Assembly (NCBI GenBank): GCA_029706075.1
Contig: JAINUG010000015.1
Coordinates: 7,834,154 to 7,898,153 of the forward strand
Source of the DNA: Aldrovandia affinis
Taxonomy: Eukaryota > Chordata > Actinopteri > Notacanthiformes > Halosauridae
Direction of reading: 5' to 3'
DNA: 64,000 bases
The notes beneath the pieces were generated by a model. It saw nothing but the letters and a program-made list of their open reading frames with translations, was not told the DNA's origin and did not search any database. Position 1 is the stretch's first letter. Every line of letters begins with the position of its first letter. The position numbers were made by a program, and so were the translations under genes. Shown here in pieces: positions 12,701 through 25,430 of the stretch.

Positions 12701-14602
12701 CATGCAAACACACACACACACACACACCTGTGAATCATAACGCCCAGTCTACTGTCTGAAACCCTGTGAACATTATAGGAAAGCAATCTCACACATCGCC
12801 ATGGTTTCACAAATACAAGGGGACAGTATCCGGGCAAATGTCCACAGCAATAGATATCCCACATAACAAAGCAACATGCATTCCATTGCAGCAAGTCAAG
12901 TCAAATGATTGTGAATGACTGCTCATATCACTGTCAGATGAGAGAGCAAGAGCAACGTAATCCATAGAAGTGATTGCGTATGAGAAATGAACTGTATGTC
13001 CTATGTTTCGGCAGCAATAAATGCCACTGTTTTAAGTTCATAATACAGAGCTTATAAGCTTTGTCTGAACAAGCAAGCTTATTTTCACCTGTAAATTATG
13101 TGCATGAAGACTACTGTGGCAACAAATTTCATTCAGCCAATAGAAATGTGAACTTCTTGCTATTCATTCAAATTCATGTTCTGCTGTCTTTAAACATAAT
13201 TATCAGGAATTTGTATGAATGTGAAGTAAATCTTTTCAAAGATTGGTTGATACCGTACCGTTGTTATTGTTTCAATGAGTACTTTGTCGACTGCTGTTTC
13301 AGTAGTTATGTAATTATAAGGTAAACATTTCACGAGAAAAAATATTTTCAGTCTTCAAAGAGAAAGGGGAAGACCCTCCTAAGTTTCAACTTTGCACAAA
13401 TCTTCAGCACTGCCTGTTGCTCCCTGGAACCTGGCCAGAGGTTTCAGAAGCTGGCTTTTACAGTGAGCATGTGAGCTACTGTTGTGACAAGAGGCCATAG
13501 GCTTAACAATGTGGGGGTGGGGGGGTTGGGGGCACATGTTCCTCTGAATATTCAAAACAGTCATATCTGCCCCCTTCAATCATTTGTAGATATAAAACAT
13601 TCCCTTTCGTTATGTCCTCCCCAATATTTAATATGTGGTTACACCCTTGCAAGAGGCCCTCGTCAAATTAAACAAGGTGCTGTCAGTTTTCTGCTCTCCT
13701 CTCTCCAGTGCCGAAAACAGCCACCAAACCAAGAGAAGAGTTTAGAAAGAGCACCTGTCATACCCTTACCCCAGAAAAGCCTCCCAGCATTCTTATTCTT
13801 ATTATCATTCTCATGATCCTTATTTTATTAATGTCATTAAAGTCTTCAGATGGGAAGGGTTTATTTTGAAAACTGAATGGGTGCAAAAATGGGCCAAATT
13901 ATATATTTAAGAGGTGTTCAATTTCTAAATTTCTATCCACATTTGTTTGCCAAAATGTATCTGCTATCAAACACCCATTAGATGTAGCTGTATGCAATTC
14001 ATGAAGAAGATGCTTCCCTAACTGTTGGACAGAAACAACTCCTATACCCATTCTAAAATGATTTCAGGGCTGCTACTGGTTCCTGGGAAAGCCAGATGGA
14101 AATAACAGTCTGCTGCAGAGGGACTGGACCCCCACCCGCTCACACCCCCTTCAGCTCCCCAGACTCAGGTTTGCACAGTCCAGGCTTGAAGAGGGTCTTG
14201 GCAAACGATGAAAGAAAGCAGACCCTGCACAGGAATACTTGAGCTTTGCGGCGCAAGTCTTTCCTCTATTACAGAGAGTGTTTGGAGCAGCAATACTGAG
14301 GAATAAACTTTTACGATGCCACAAGGGGCGGTGGATGCGATGAGCCATTGCAGCAGTCTTTGAAAGGAGAAAGCTTGTTGCCATTTAGTCAAGTGAGAGT
14401 CAAGGCCATGCATAGCCTTGAGAGGGATTCAAGGGCAGTCTGGAAAAGTATTCCCGGCCCTCCTTCATCATTCTTGACAGGTCAGTCATCCAAAGCACAG
14501 AGTACCCTGTCATCACCTCGTGCTCACTATGCCTGTGTGGGCTTTAGGCTGATGTAGGTTTTGCTGTCTGGTCTCACATCTGAAATTTGCCATTACGTAG
14601 CA
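9701..14602. other. Intergenic, no gene seen
   Basis: AT-rich unique sequence. CAGGGGCGTCAC near 10,152 resembles a hAT-type end but has no partner. A GATA run lies at 11,020-11,035. Confidence 0.55.
12709..12727 (+). repeat. (CA)n microsatellite
   Basis: About nine uninterrupted CA units, preceded by a broken CA run. Confidence 0.95.
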
Positions 14603-14610
14603 GTGGGGAT

Positions 14611-14982
14611 TAGGGTGACCAGATTCAAACAGTCCAAATCCAAATGCAGGACAAGCAGGAATAAATCATGGGACAGGATGAGAAATAATGAAGCGTGGGG
14701 TGTTACAGATGATATTGTTGGGGGGGTATCCTATATTATATATCCTTGATACCCTTGATATCCTTGATATATATGATATTTTGTATCCATGGAAGTTTGT
14801 ACTCTATCTAAAATACGGTAATAATCAAAATAATGAAGCGAGAAAAATTGAAAACGATGTTTGTTGACACGGAGGCGATTACATTTTTCATATCTGTTAT
14901 TATTTTACTTAAATGTGGGATGTGGGACAACAAGTCAAAATGCGGGACCGTCCCACATAATGAGGGACATCTGGAAAGCCTA
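14611..14982. mobile_element. Short non-autonomous hAT-type element with 8-bp TSD
   Basis: The ends TAGGGTGACCAGAT and the complement of TAGGCTTTCCAGAT match at 11 of 14 positions. The element is bounded by the exact 8-bp direct repeat GTGGGGAT (14603-14610 and 14983-14990). Length is 372 bp with no transposase. Both halves carry GGGAC/GTCCC blocks related to the ends. Confidence 0.82.
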
Positions 14983-14990
14983 GTGGGGAT

Positions 14991-17264
14991 GGTGTGCGGC
15001 AGCAAAAACACAGGGACATGCATGCACCCACACGGTTGTACACAAGGGGGATCATGGAGGGACTTCTTAAACTGAAAAATCCATTCTTAAACTGTCTGCA
15101 AAAAACATTCATCCCTGTTCAGCTATTACTCTCAGACAAACGTTAATACACTTAATGCATATACTCTCAGAATATTCCCTACAGCATGAGGATATAGTTT
15201 CCTCAGTCATTTCCCAAGTGTTACTGCTGGAGTATCAGAGGGTCAGCACAAGGCCCTCACTGCAATCCCCTGGGCCGCCCCAACTCTCTGATGAAAATGT
15301 GTCTGATGGCTGTACTTGACACTTGGCAGCCTCTGAATGAAACACTCTTTCTTTCTCTCGTAGCCTTTTCTCCACTCCCAGCTTATAAGGTCAAGGATTT
15401 GCTCTGCGCTTGGCCTGAGGTAACAGACGTCTGAAGCCCACCCTGGAAAACTTCAGGGAGACCATGTGTTGGAATCGGTTTTTTTTTAAGGAAGTGGTCT
15501 GCATCTTGGGTTTGTCGAAAGTCAAAAGTTCAAATCTTGTATTAAAAAACCGCTTCATCTATCAGCGCCCCCCCTCTGCAGCCTGTCCCGCTGTGAAGGG
15601 GTCAGTGTTTGGCTGAAGTCGGCCCGTTGTGGTTAGGTAGGGGGTCATCCCCCCATGGGGCTCAGGAGTGTGGTCTCTGCAGCTCTGCACACATGAAAGA
15701 TCGGCACGAAGCGGAATGTCAAAGACCAGACTCCCAAATGAACACACTGTCTGACTGGACCCTATCCCCCAAGGACCACTACTTCCCCAGACCAGTGCAA
15801 GAATGTGACCTGTTTGATAATTAATGTGAGGGCTACAAGAGACGGGAGGGTGGGGGGGCATGGGGAGTGGGGGTGGGGGGGCGGGGGCCAATGCCATCGT
15901 AAAACATCCCGTCGTTGAACACTAATGGGTCTGAAGTAGACATGAAAATGTATTGTGCTTCCAGACAGAAGCCATCGTGAATATGAACAAACATGAATCG
16001 AATAAAATATGCGCTTGTGCTTGTAAAGAAATGTATGAACATAATATCATATTGGAAAAAAAGTTGATACACAATAAAAATGTCAGCATTACAGATTAAA
16101 ATGATGAGACAGAAAAGAAATGAATCACTCAAAGTCTTTCAGAATAAGTTTGTATTTATTTATTTATTTTTCTCTCAGGAATGTAATAGTGTTATGTTTG
16201 GAAACATGGCAATGTATCAAGAGAATAAAACATCTCAAATAAAAAATAATTGCATTATCATTATTATTTTGAGAAGAAATTGAAGTGCTTAAAGAAGGTC
16301 TTCTTTATTCAACTGAAATAAGCGACAGAAGAAAAGATTTTAAAAAAATAAATAGAAAAAATGCAATATCGGGCATACAAAAACATGTACATTCATATTC
16401 TAGCAGAATTACAAGGTGCTATATCTGCAAATATAAACACTATGATTCCTGGAGTCTGTAGTAATTGACCTTAGAGAGAATATATTACAACTTGTTCAAG
16501 TGCTATGAGCAAATCTGATTTTGAATATATTACAAAAGGTTTACTGCATGTCTTTTCCCAGGTGACCATTATTAACCTTTAACTACCCATTAGGTACTAC
16601 ATTAAAACAATGGATCTTAAGGCGCAACAGTCAGTTTGCGCTACTGCCCGAAAGGCATTAGGTCAACTAAATCATGCAGAAAAAAATTAATGAAGGCAAA
16701 GCTCTGATATTAATTTCAGTTAAAATACATGTACAGTATGCAACATTGTAAGTGCTTAAGAAGAGCTAATTCTGCAACTTAAAGTTAAAGCAGAGGAGTG
16801 ACATGCCTTTTGAAGCATGAAGAGACAGAGGCAGGAAGAGTGCAGGGATTCTGAATACAACTTGATTTGTTAATAGGTTCCAATGTCCAAAAACATGTTA
16901 TTTAACCTCTTCAAGTGACCAAGCTGTTACACCATCAAAACAAATACAGCTCATCAAAGCATGACGTCAGAGCAACACGGGGGAGACTTTTACGTGTTAC
17001 TTGCATAATTTGTAAAAATTGATGTGTTCCGATTTAATTGCACATTTCCTTGTCAATAAAGTGCAGTATTTCAGATGTGTTATCAGATTCATTGGACAGG
17101 GTTCTTTGTGGGTTTTCAACTGTTGAACAATTTAACAAACAATAGTATACACAAGCTGCCGTGTATCTAAAATAAATAAAGTGAACAACAGCTAATGCAT
17201 GTGAATCTATGGCAAGTAGAGGAAAGGTATCGCAAGTAACATTTATAAACTATTACCATTGTTA
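14991..17264. other. 3' flank of wfikkn2, no other gene seen
   Basis: Contains the G-rich tract and AT-rich sequence. The first 100-150 bp beyond the stop codon are probably wfikkn2 3' UTR. Confidence 0.5.
15843..15891 (+). repeat. G-rich tract, possible G-quadruplex
   Basis: Repeated runs of three to seven G separated by 1-4 bases. It lies between gene-free stretches about 1.5 kb downstream of wfikkn2. Confidence 0.6.
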
Positions 17265-17282
17265 TTTATTCATTTATTTATT
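17265..17282 (-). terminator. Candidate poly(A) signals for wfikkn2
   Basis: Three overlapping AATAAA hexamers on the minus strand (TTTATT at 17265, 17273 and 17277 on the plus strand) lie about 130-145 bp after the wfikkn2 stop codon. The run is AT-rich, so chance occurrence is possible. Another AATAAA lies near 16300. Confidence 0.35.
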
Positions 17283-17409
17283 TCAGTTGAGGATACCCCT
17301 CAGAAACGCTTAATTAAAGCAATTAACCTTTTCAAGCACAATTTCTTTTTAAATACCTTTTGAAACAGGACAATGCAGTCAGGGTGTGTACGGCATGTCA
17401 TAGCCGGAC

Positions 17410-19576
17410 CTACTGAATGGTGGGAAACTCTTTCAAAATGTCACAGGTCTTCTTGTGGATGACCTCACGGAGCTTGCGCACGCGGCGGACGCTGGACGCA
17501 CCCACAAAGCTGTCGGGCTGCAGGACGGCCATGCCGTTGTGCACGTCCCCCATGATGATCACCTGGCCATCGGCGCTGGTAATGTTGGGGCAGGGGCAGC
17601 TCCAGTCCATGTTCAGCAGGGTCACCTCCAAGGGCTCCTTGCCGAAAAACTTGAGCCCCATCTTTTCGTCTTTCAGGATCTCCTCCACCGTGATGAGGGC
17701 GTGGCCGGAGTCTTGGTCCTCGGTCAGCTCTGTCATGTGGCCCAGGATGACGAAGTCGCTCTTGCAGAAGCTGGTCACCATTTTCTGCCGTGGCTTGCAC
17801 ATCTTGCAGTTTTGGTTCTTGGGGAAGGGGCACATGTCCTCGCAGGCCTCTTTGCTCTCAAAGTTGTTCTCGTTGCCCCCGCAGCCCCCGTAGATGAAGG
17901 ACTGGCATTGCTTCGTCACGCCACTGTATGCCCAGCGGGGCTCGTAGGCTTTGCAGGGACCCTGCAAGCTGGGCAGGCCGCAGGGGTTGGCTAACTCCAC
18001 GCCACAGGCTCGCATGCAGGACTCGTAGGTGTCAAAGTGGTTCATGTTGTTGTTGCAGTTGCCATAGGTGAAGGTGAAGCAGTTGTTCTTCTTGGCCTCG
18101 TAGTACCAGCTCAGCCTCTCCTCCCCACAGTCTCCGCTGTCTGGCATCTTCAGGCATTCCTCTGCAGGGACGAGGGTGGAATTCTTCTGGTCTTCCTTCT
18201 TGACAGGGTCCCTCTGAACCACGGAAAGGGGAAAGTGTGCATGAATGGGACCGCCTGCGTTCTTGGCAGTGCAGGTGTAGATGCCAGCGTCCTGGATCTG
18301 GGCATTGTAGATGACCAGCTGGCCGATGTTGGTGACCACCACGTTCCCGCGGACATGGTTGGGCTTCATGACAATGTTTTCCTTCCCTTCCACCTGTTTT
18401 TCCCACGTGATCTCCGGCTTGGGCCGTCCCGTCACCTCGCACAGGAAGCTGGCGGTCTCGCCCACAGACACGGACTGGTGGGCCGGGTTGCTGACCATGA
18501 CGGGTGGCTGCACGTCCATGGGCGTGGTCTCCAGGAGAGCTGTGGTGGGGCGGACAGTGGTCTCCACGGGGAGCGGGCTGGTGTTCGGCCAGGTGAGATG
18601 GTACCTGCAGGTCACCACTGACAGGGAGATGCCCTTGGAGCAGGCTTCCGCATCCATGTAGCATCTGTTGTAGTAGGTCATGCCATCTGAGGCGCAGGTG
18701 AAGTTGGGCTCCCGCTCACAGCGGTCCCGGCACTTGCACACTGGTTGCCCGTCCCAGATGTCACACTCTGAGCCCTGCTGTGTGCACATGAACTTGTCAC
18801 ATGTCGCTTCCTTGGGCATTCCCATTGGACCTTTTTTCCCTTTGACATCCATGTAGCGGGCTGCCACACAGCTCCTGTTCCCACAGACGTTGGGACAGCA
18901 CTTCTCAAAGGTCTCACACTCCTGGACGGGAGAGAAAAAACACCCCTTTTACGTCCATCCTTATGCTGTCACATAATTTATCATTAATTTTAGTGAAATT
19001 CAGCAGCTCATCAATTTCATTTTCATTCATTTTGAGAACTTGAACTTGAAAGATGCATGAACTGGAATGTTCACAGTCACAAAAATAATTGTTTCTCTAT
19101 CACAACTTTCAATTTTAATGCAGTGCTCACTGTTAAGTATCTAATAATAATTCAAATTTTTAAACAAACCTTTAGCACATATAAACTACACACATAATAT
19201 GTATAGAATATTTCACACTATATTGGATAATCACATGTCAATTATTATTACAGAATTTATGAAAAGTGCACAAATTTTTTATCCAGTGACCATTTTATTA
19301 GAGATTGCAAAATGAATGTTACCATAACTGTCCATCCTGCAACACAACAAAGAAAAGTGATGGCAGGCTGAGGCTTACCTGATCAGATTCGCACTCCCGC
19401 ATACAGGTACTCATGGCGTCCACCCACAAATTGGGGTTCATCTCGTTCGGACAGATCCCCGCGTGAGAATACACTACTCTTGGCACAGCCATGCCCTTCA
19501 CGCGGCTGTCCATGAGCAGGATAAACCACTGTCCAACAAAGAACCAGATCCAGCGTGGAAACAGCATCCACCACAT
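17410..19576 (-). CDS. wfikkn2: WFIKKN2: secreted WAP/Kazal/Ig/Kunitz/NTR multidomain inhibitor, complete, 2 exons
   Basis: Coding exons are 19379-19576 (66 codons, starts at ATG) and 17410-18921 (503 codons plus stop TAG); the 457-bp intron has GT (GTAAGC) and AG ends and is phase 0. The predicted protein is 569 aa, close to the family's usual ~570-576. In order it shows a hydrophobic N-terminal signal segment (residues ~5-25), a WAP domain (~38-88), a follistatin/Kazal module (~107-171), an Ig domain with Cys227 and Cys283, two Kunitz domains (~322-372 and ~380-430) and an NTR domain (~438-559). The second Kunitz has Lys390 at the predicted P1 site; the first has Gly, so it is unlikely to inhibit trypsin-like proteases. 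The family is known to bind myostatin (GDF8) and GDF11 and their propeptides outside the cell. Residue agreement with what I know of mammalian WFIKKN2, and the neighbours ankrd40, luc7l3 and abcc3, favour WFIKKN2 over WFIKKN1. Confidence 0.96.
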
Positions 19577-19828
19577 CTTCAGCGTTTACTGGTTTCAAAG
19601 CGGTAAGGGGAAAAAAATAAGAACGAAAAAAACTTTCTGAACCTATCCTATGTAATTTGACTTAATTGTATTTTGATGTGACGTTTAAAAATAAAAAAAT
19701 ATCTCGCTAAACGAATCGAAAAATCATCAAAAAAATCATCAAGACCTCTAGACAACGTTAGAATCAGCGGTGCTCCTTCGGTTCGATGAAGTTCAGTTCA
19801 ACTCAAGTCTTGTGCGGTTCGGTAGCAG

Positions 19829-19836
19829 TATTTATA
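19829..19836 (-). promoter_or_regulatory. TATA box of wfikkn2
   Basis: A perfect TATAAATA on the minus strand lies about 253 bp upstream of the wfikkn2 start codon. A transcription start about 25-30 bp downstream would give a 5' UTR of roughly 225 nt. The position is inferred; no transcript evidence is available. Confidence 0.5.
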
Positions 19837-22800
19837 CCCCATTACTTTCCTTTAAACTTCTAGTATACAACTACACAGGCTATTCCCCCGACCACAAAAC
19901 TCGCCCTTACGCGCAAGTGACAGTTATGAATTGCCTCTGAGTACTTGAAAGGATTTGAGACTTAAAAACACCAATCGTAAAATTGGGTTGGGACTGGCAG
20001 GACACCTGCCTGTTTCGGAATCGCAGTAACCCCCTTTTAACCCTTTGCGCGCTCAATCTTTAGCGTACAGGCTAGCAACTGGAGATATCGCACGCATTGG
20101 GATTATATATACAAAGATTTTCATTTGTATGTGCACTGTTCCTTTAATTTTTGTTTAGTTTGGTAATCCGTCTTTCTGTTATAGCTAGCGCCTGACCCTG
20201 CAGTATCCACCATCTGTATTCTTGCGCTCTCCTAACAGGTGTGATCAAATCACCTTTGGGCTGGCTTTTTAGTGAGCCCATCTGAAATGAATTGAGCTTT
20301 GTTACCAGTTCACTGCTTTCTGTTGAAGTATTGTCCAGCACGTTTTATGTGTGGATGATGGACACACATGGCAACAGCCACAGACGGTATCGGTGGCTTT
20401 GAATTAAATCAGACTAGAAAGTTACACTGAGTTCGTCACGCTCCGCTCCGACATAAAGGGAAACAATTGTAAAACATTTTTATAGTAATTTTAAATCATC
20501 TGAAACAATCTATACTTAAAACAACTGTTTAATTGAATACAAATGAAGAAAACGCCTCTGAATTATTGCATACTATTTTTGGAGGAAAATCTTGTTACCT
20601 CATTTATTGTATTTACACTTGCGTGAAAACATTAATTTGTTAAACATAAAATGAAGGTGAAATACATTGCTGTAAATAAATAAACCTAACATGCAAAATA
20701 CAAATGGTTGGTATGGGCAAAAATGCTTGCATTACAAACTCAATGCATGGACAAACACAGATGCAATAAAGGAAGTGGCTTGCACCAATCCAGTGTGGGG
20801 TACAGTGGACTTTATAGTTTCTGCAAAATCTGAACCAGAAAACTTGGCTCTGGCCAGAAAGTGTCTGTAGACAACTGAAAATAACTTAATGCTGTAATGC
20901 ATTGTAGTCCTAATAGTCCTCAGTTTGAGTTACAAATTCAGCCATTTGGAATACACAGTTTGATAAGATGAAAAATATGAATTGTCAAAATATGGTATTA
21001 AAACACTGAAATAATTTTGTCTGATTTCCCCAATGTGAAACACAGTGGGTATTTTTACAGTGATTGCACAAAATCATGCCTTGAATGATAATAATGTACC
21101 TGTAATGGATTCCAATCCTAAAATCAAATGTTACCACTTTCGCACATTCTGACAATAAGAAATACAGAAAGAGCAGTAGAAAGAAAAAACAACCCTCCCT
21201 TCAGGAATGTGTTTAATTAATTATCTCTTGTCATTTATCACGTCCAAAAAGCCCCTGAAACAACATCCTGACGGGAAAGAGTCTGACGAACCAACACCTG
21301 ACTGCTCATGACAGACGTGCCTTTTTCCAAACCCAAGAGCACAGACCTGGGGGACATTGTGCTAAAAGTACTCACATTGTCTGTCAGGGACTTGCATTAA
21401 CATGAGATGGGGCGCTGTGTGCAGCTTGTGGGTGCCCAGCCACAGAGATGTTTATAAAACTGTCTCCAGTTGAAAACAAAATCCCTCCTTTTTTTTCTAT
21501 TGCGGCTTGGACTTAATGTTCAGGGCATTTACACTAACCTAACATTTGTATCCTGAAAAAAAATGTTTTAGCTTGATTCCAAATTAAGGAACACATGGAG
21601 TGCAAAGTTCTACTGAGGACAGTTGAAAATACCTATACTTGTTGCTCCATGTAAGAGAATTGCGGCAAGTTTTTCAATGAAATTCTACTCATTATTCAAC
21701 ATACTCGTAAGCTTACATTTACCCCAACATTATATATGTCTGGTCAGTCCTGCATTTTGCAGGCTGCCATAGTCTGGTGATTCAGGGGGCATGTGTACCA
21801 GCAATGCTTTGCGTGTTCCCTTGTCTCTTCTCCCTGTCCCAGTCATGGTCTATGTATTACCCTGTCTCCCAGTTCTGGACAGGTTCCCCTGTCTATTCAG
21901 CACTACTCTATGTTCCCCCCAATTCTTCCCCTTGTCCTGGTGCTGCTCTGTGTGTTCCACCGTCTCGTCAGGCCGCCAGACTCCACAGTCACAGATCACA
22001 CGCACAGCGTGGTGGCCCGATAATTAACGAGGCTGTACCTTATTATCTTGAAAACATTAAATCGCCCTTTGCCAGGGACTTCCACATCCTGTTAGCTATT
22101 TCGTTTCAGTTTACAAGGGCCCCAGCATTCCCCCTCACCACTGGGAAGCTAAGACCTCACATTCTCTGCATAGCGTGGACATGTTGGAGTGAATGGATGT
22201 CAGAAATCGAATAACAGATCTGTGCCGAGCCCCTGCGGTGCACGCTGACTTTAACACATGTATTGTCCGCAAACAGACCTTGACTTTGACCCTCTTTGAT
22301 CACTTGCAGTCTTTTTGAACTTGCGCCAGAAAACAACAACAAGAAAAAAATCTGTCATTGTGAACATTTATTTGTTAGATTCTGTAATGTATTTTTGTTT
22401 CACAGTATGGTAAGATGATCAAACAGAAATAAAAAAATAAAAAATCGTGAATTTATAAAATAGTAAAACCCACCCCTTACATAGAATGATTCCTTTGTGG
22501 ACTTTGGCAAAAATCGACATTTCATCTTCTGATTTAATGTGTCGATCCTTCCTCCAAAACAACAGGCCATAACTGTGTCTGGTCCTTTTCTGCCACAAAA
22601 CACACTGCTTTTGAAAACATTTTTTAAATGTATGAACCCACACCATTGACCTAAAGCAAATAAAAATCATAGTTGCTTAATGTGTTGATGTGCTTAGTTC
22701 CAGACTTTTCAGTTATGATGGAGTATTAAAAACATTTTTTTTAACTTTTGAAAGAATTTATATTTCATTAAAATCCATGCAAACATCTTAACATGTCTGA

Positions 22801-23957
22801 CATCGCCTGTGTGATTAAAGGCACAAAGCTATTTTCCTTTTGTGAAATGGATTAGTGCAGCATAGACAACTTAAGTAGTAGGAGCCATAAAATTAATGTA
22901 GGTTCGGGTACTTCAATCAGTGAGTGTACTTTCTATGTTCCTTCTTCCTGCCCAATACCCACATATAGTAAGAAAGAGCTCCAAAAGCTTCAGAAAAGTC
23001 TGTGCTGATGATGGTGGTCCAAAATGTAATCTGTTTCACAGGTCGGTAATAAATGTCACAAGGTTTGTTTAGCACTGTAAATCAAGGCTGACTGAGACTT
23101 ATATGCAACTTTTACTATCATACCATATTTTCTATAAGAATTGGGCTAGAATGTCCTGACCATATTTAGGAAATTGTCTTATAGGGGGACTATATTTTCA
23201 TACTAGTTGAGTAATTTGAATAATAATTAGTGCACTTATAAGACTGGTTTGCACATTCGTAGCATGTCCAGAACTCCTGGGTTTTATTTTCTTAAAGAAG
23301 TGCCCCTGAAGGCAGTTATCTTGCCCAAGAAGTTCTTTGACCCCAAAGATTGGGAATAGGTTTAGTTTCCTTTTCCTTACAGACACCCTCTAGAAAAAAT
23401 ATAACTTAAATTCATCCATTTTCCATTTACATTGGGATGTTGCAACAAGTTTACCTTGAAGCACTACAAACAATCATTTTTATATGCAAAACAGCCACTA
23501 GTAAAAGTTCTTATCGGGAAATGTAGTATCACATGATTGGAGGAAGCCTGACACAATGCGTAGTGATGACTTGAGAGCACTTGAGAATGTTATATTTTTA
23601 ATGCAGTTAAAATGTGGGGTATCCCCCCTCCCATTTCCCAAATACATTACTGCTTATTTGGATGAATTATTTTGCATTTTCATGAAAGGACTAGTGTTTT
23701 TATAGTCGACTATCTTTATTTTTTATGAGCACAATGCTTGTTTCCTTTAGACATGTTGCTCAAAATCTAAAATTGACATTGTAAAGTTGCATAAATTCAA
23801 ACTAATGGTAACTTAGCCAACCATAAACCTCACAAGTCAAGAACAGCTGAAAAGTTACAGGATTAGAGCATTCTTTTGTCTTTTATTTTAACATCACCTT
23901 TCTTTCTCAATTTTCTTTACATTTTGGGATGGCTTACGCCTATTGTCTTGGTGCAAT
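19837..23957. other. Upstream of wfikkn2, no gene seen
   Basis: A 145-aa ORF at 21777-22214 has no recognisable domain. Probable upstream regulatory and unique sequence. Confidence 0.5.
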
Positions 23958-24282
23958 TGTAGCGGGTGAGCTCTGGTACGTGAGCATCCGCTACAGAAAA
24001 AAGTGACGTGGATAAGAGTGTGATTAGTTCCCAGAGTTAGGGACTTGAGTCTTTAGCTCAGCGAGCTAAATCGCTCTCTTGTCGCGTTGAGATCCCTCGG
24101 TTCGAAATTCGCTGCAGGTATAACCAACTCTGTTACATTGGTGCCATGACCCGGATGCTACTACTGATGGTAATCAGTCGGGCCGTGGTTGCTGCCGTAG
24201 GAGTTTCGAGGGGGAGAATGTAGCAGGTGAGCTCTGGTACGTATGTTCGAAACTCGCTGCAGGCAGAACCAACTCAGTTACA
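23958..24282 (+). mobile_element. Miniature LTR (TRIM-like) element with tRNA-like promoter in the LTR
   Basis: LTR1 (23958-24137, 180 bp) and LTR2 (24219-24282, 64 bp, lacking ~116 bp internally) both start TGTAGC and end GTTACA. Only 81 bp lie between them. That segment begins with TTGGTGCCATGACCCGGAT, which matches 16 of 18 bases of the complement of the vertebrate tRNA-His 3' end (primer-binding site), and ends with the purine run GAGGGGGAGAA directly before LTR2 (polypurine tract). LTR1 also holds TAGCTCAGCGAG (24054-24065) and GGTTCGAAAT (24099-24108), spaced like tRNA boxes A and B. Flanks CAAT/CAAC give no clear target duplication. It could instead be an internally deleted LTR retrotransposon. 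Confidence 0.7.
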
Positions 24283-25430
24283 CAACATCCTCAATCATGG
24301 CCAAACACTAGCACACTCATTCTCTGAAACCAAAGCAAAACTGCAGGACTGCGCCATTCATGCAGCTTGCTCGGTTAGACTGCAGACACACAATTTACCA
24401 CGGTAGTTGCTAGTGATAAGGTGGCAGTTATCCAGCCAACTGATACCCTTGTGCCATGTGTCATTTATGTGTCGTCATTTATGTGTACACCACTGCACTC
24501 TGCTCAGGTACCTCAGCAATGTACACCACTTGGGAGCCAATCATATTAAAAACTCCCTCTCTCCCAAAAAGTACAAGAAGTGGTTTCCTAAATTCCTGCT
24601 CAAGTGATAAAATATTATGCCTAATTTTAAATGAGAAAATAGGCTAAATAGCTAGTCATATTAAGATGACAATAAGGTCAACATTTACCCATACTGAGAG
24701 ATCAGTTTATTGTCACAATTTAGCTAAATGTTTCAATGAGTAAGCACAGCAATATCTTTAAATACATTTGAAGTTCTGACTAGTATGAGCTGCTAATCAT
24801 GTAAATTAAATCATTTACATTGTAGAAATTCCAGGGCAAAGTTGTTCATATATTGATATATGAATATAATTTGAATTTATTTTGCAATATTTATTATTTT
24901 CAATGAGTGGAAATGTGTTGAGAAGGGGATTTTGCAGAGCCATATATAAAAACAATACTGAAATCAAATGATTCTATGTTTATATTTCTTGAAAGGTCAA
25001 TGCACTGCACTGAACTCCCAAATAGAATGTGGATGAGTTCCCTTGTTTAAAACCCTACTGCACAAAGGCGTCTTACTTCTTAATCTGGGCTGGAGTCCAA
25101 TTCTTCTTGTGCAAATTCAATGTAAAAACAAGAACGCAAAACTAAACAGTTCTGCTCAAAAGCCCTTACTGCCCAGAAACTTTCTGCCCAAAATGTTACT
25201 TTGGTATTAGGTTTCCTGTCCTTGAGTCCATCTCCTCTTGAAGAGGTTAAATTCTTAAAGATAAATTATTTGTATTCAACAAAACAGTACTAGTTACTTC
25301 ATGTGCCACATTAGAGACAAATTTACTTCAGAAAAATTCTACTCGCTCTTTCATCACTGGCACATATTATTCACCTGTGGCAGTAAAACTTGAATTTGAC
25401 TATTAGGAAAATGATCCAATTATCTTAAAA

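Noticed and set aside
12445-12759. 104-codon frame with many Cys and His
   Set aside because: Low-complexity composition ending in the CA microsatellite; no zinc-finger spacing.
17417-17994. Long plus-strand open frames of 158 and 179 codons
   Set aside because: They are antisense shadows of the GC-rich wfikkn2 exon 2, whose minus-strand reading has six recognisable domains.
21777-22214. 145-codon open frame upstream of wfikkn2
   Set aside because: No recognisable domain, and overlapping open frames on the same strand have similar length; best taken as chance in a Pro/Ser-coding, C-rich stretch.
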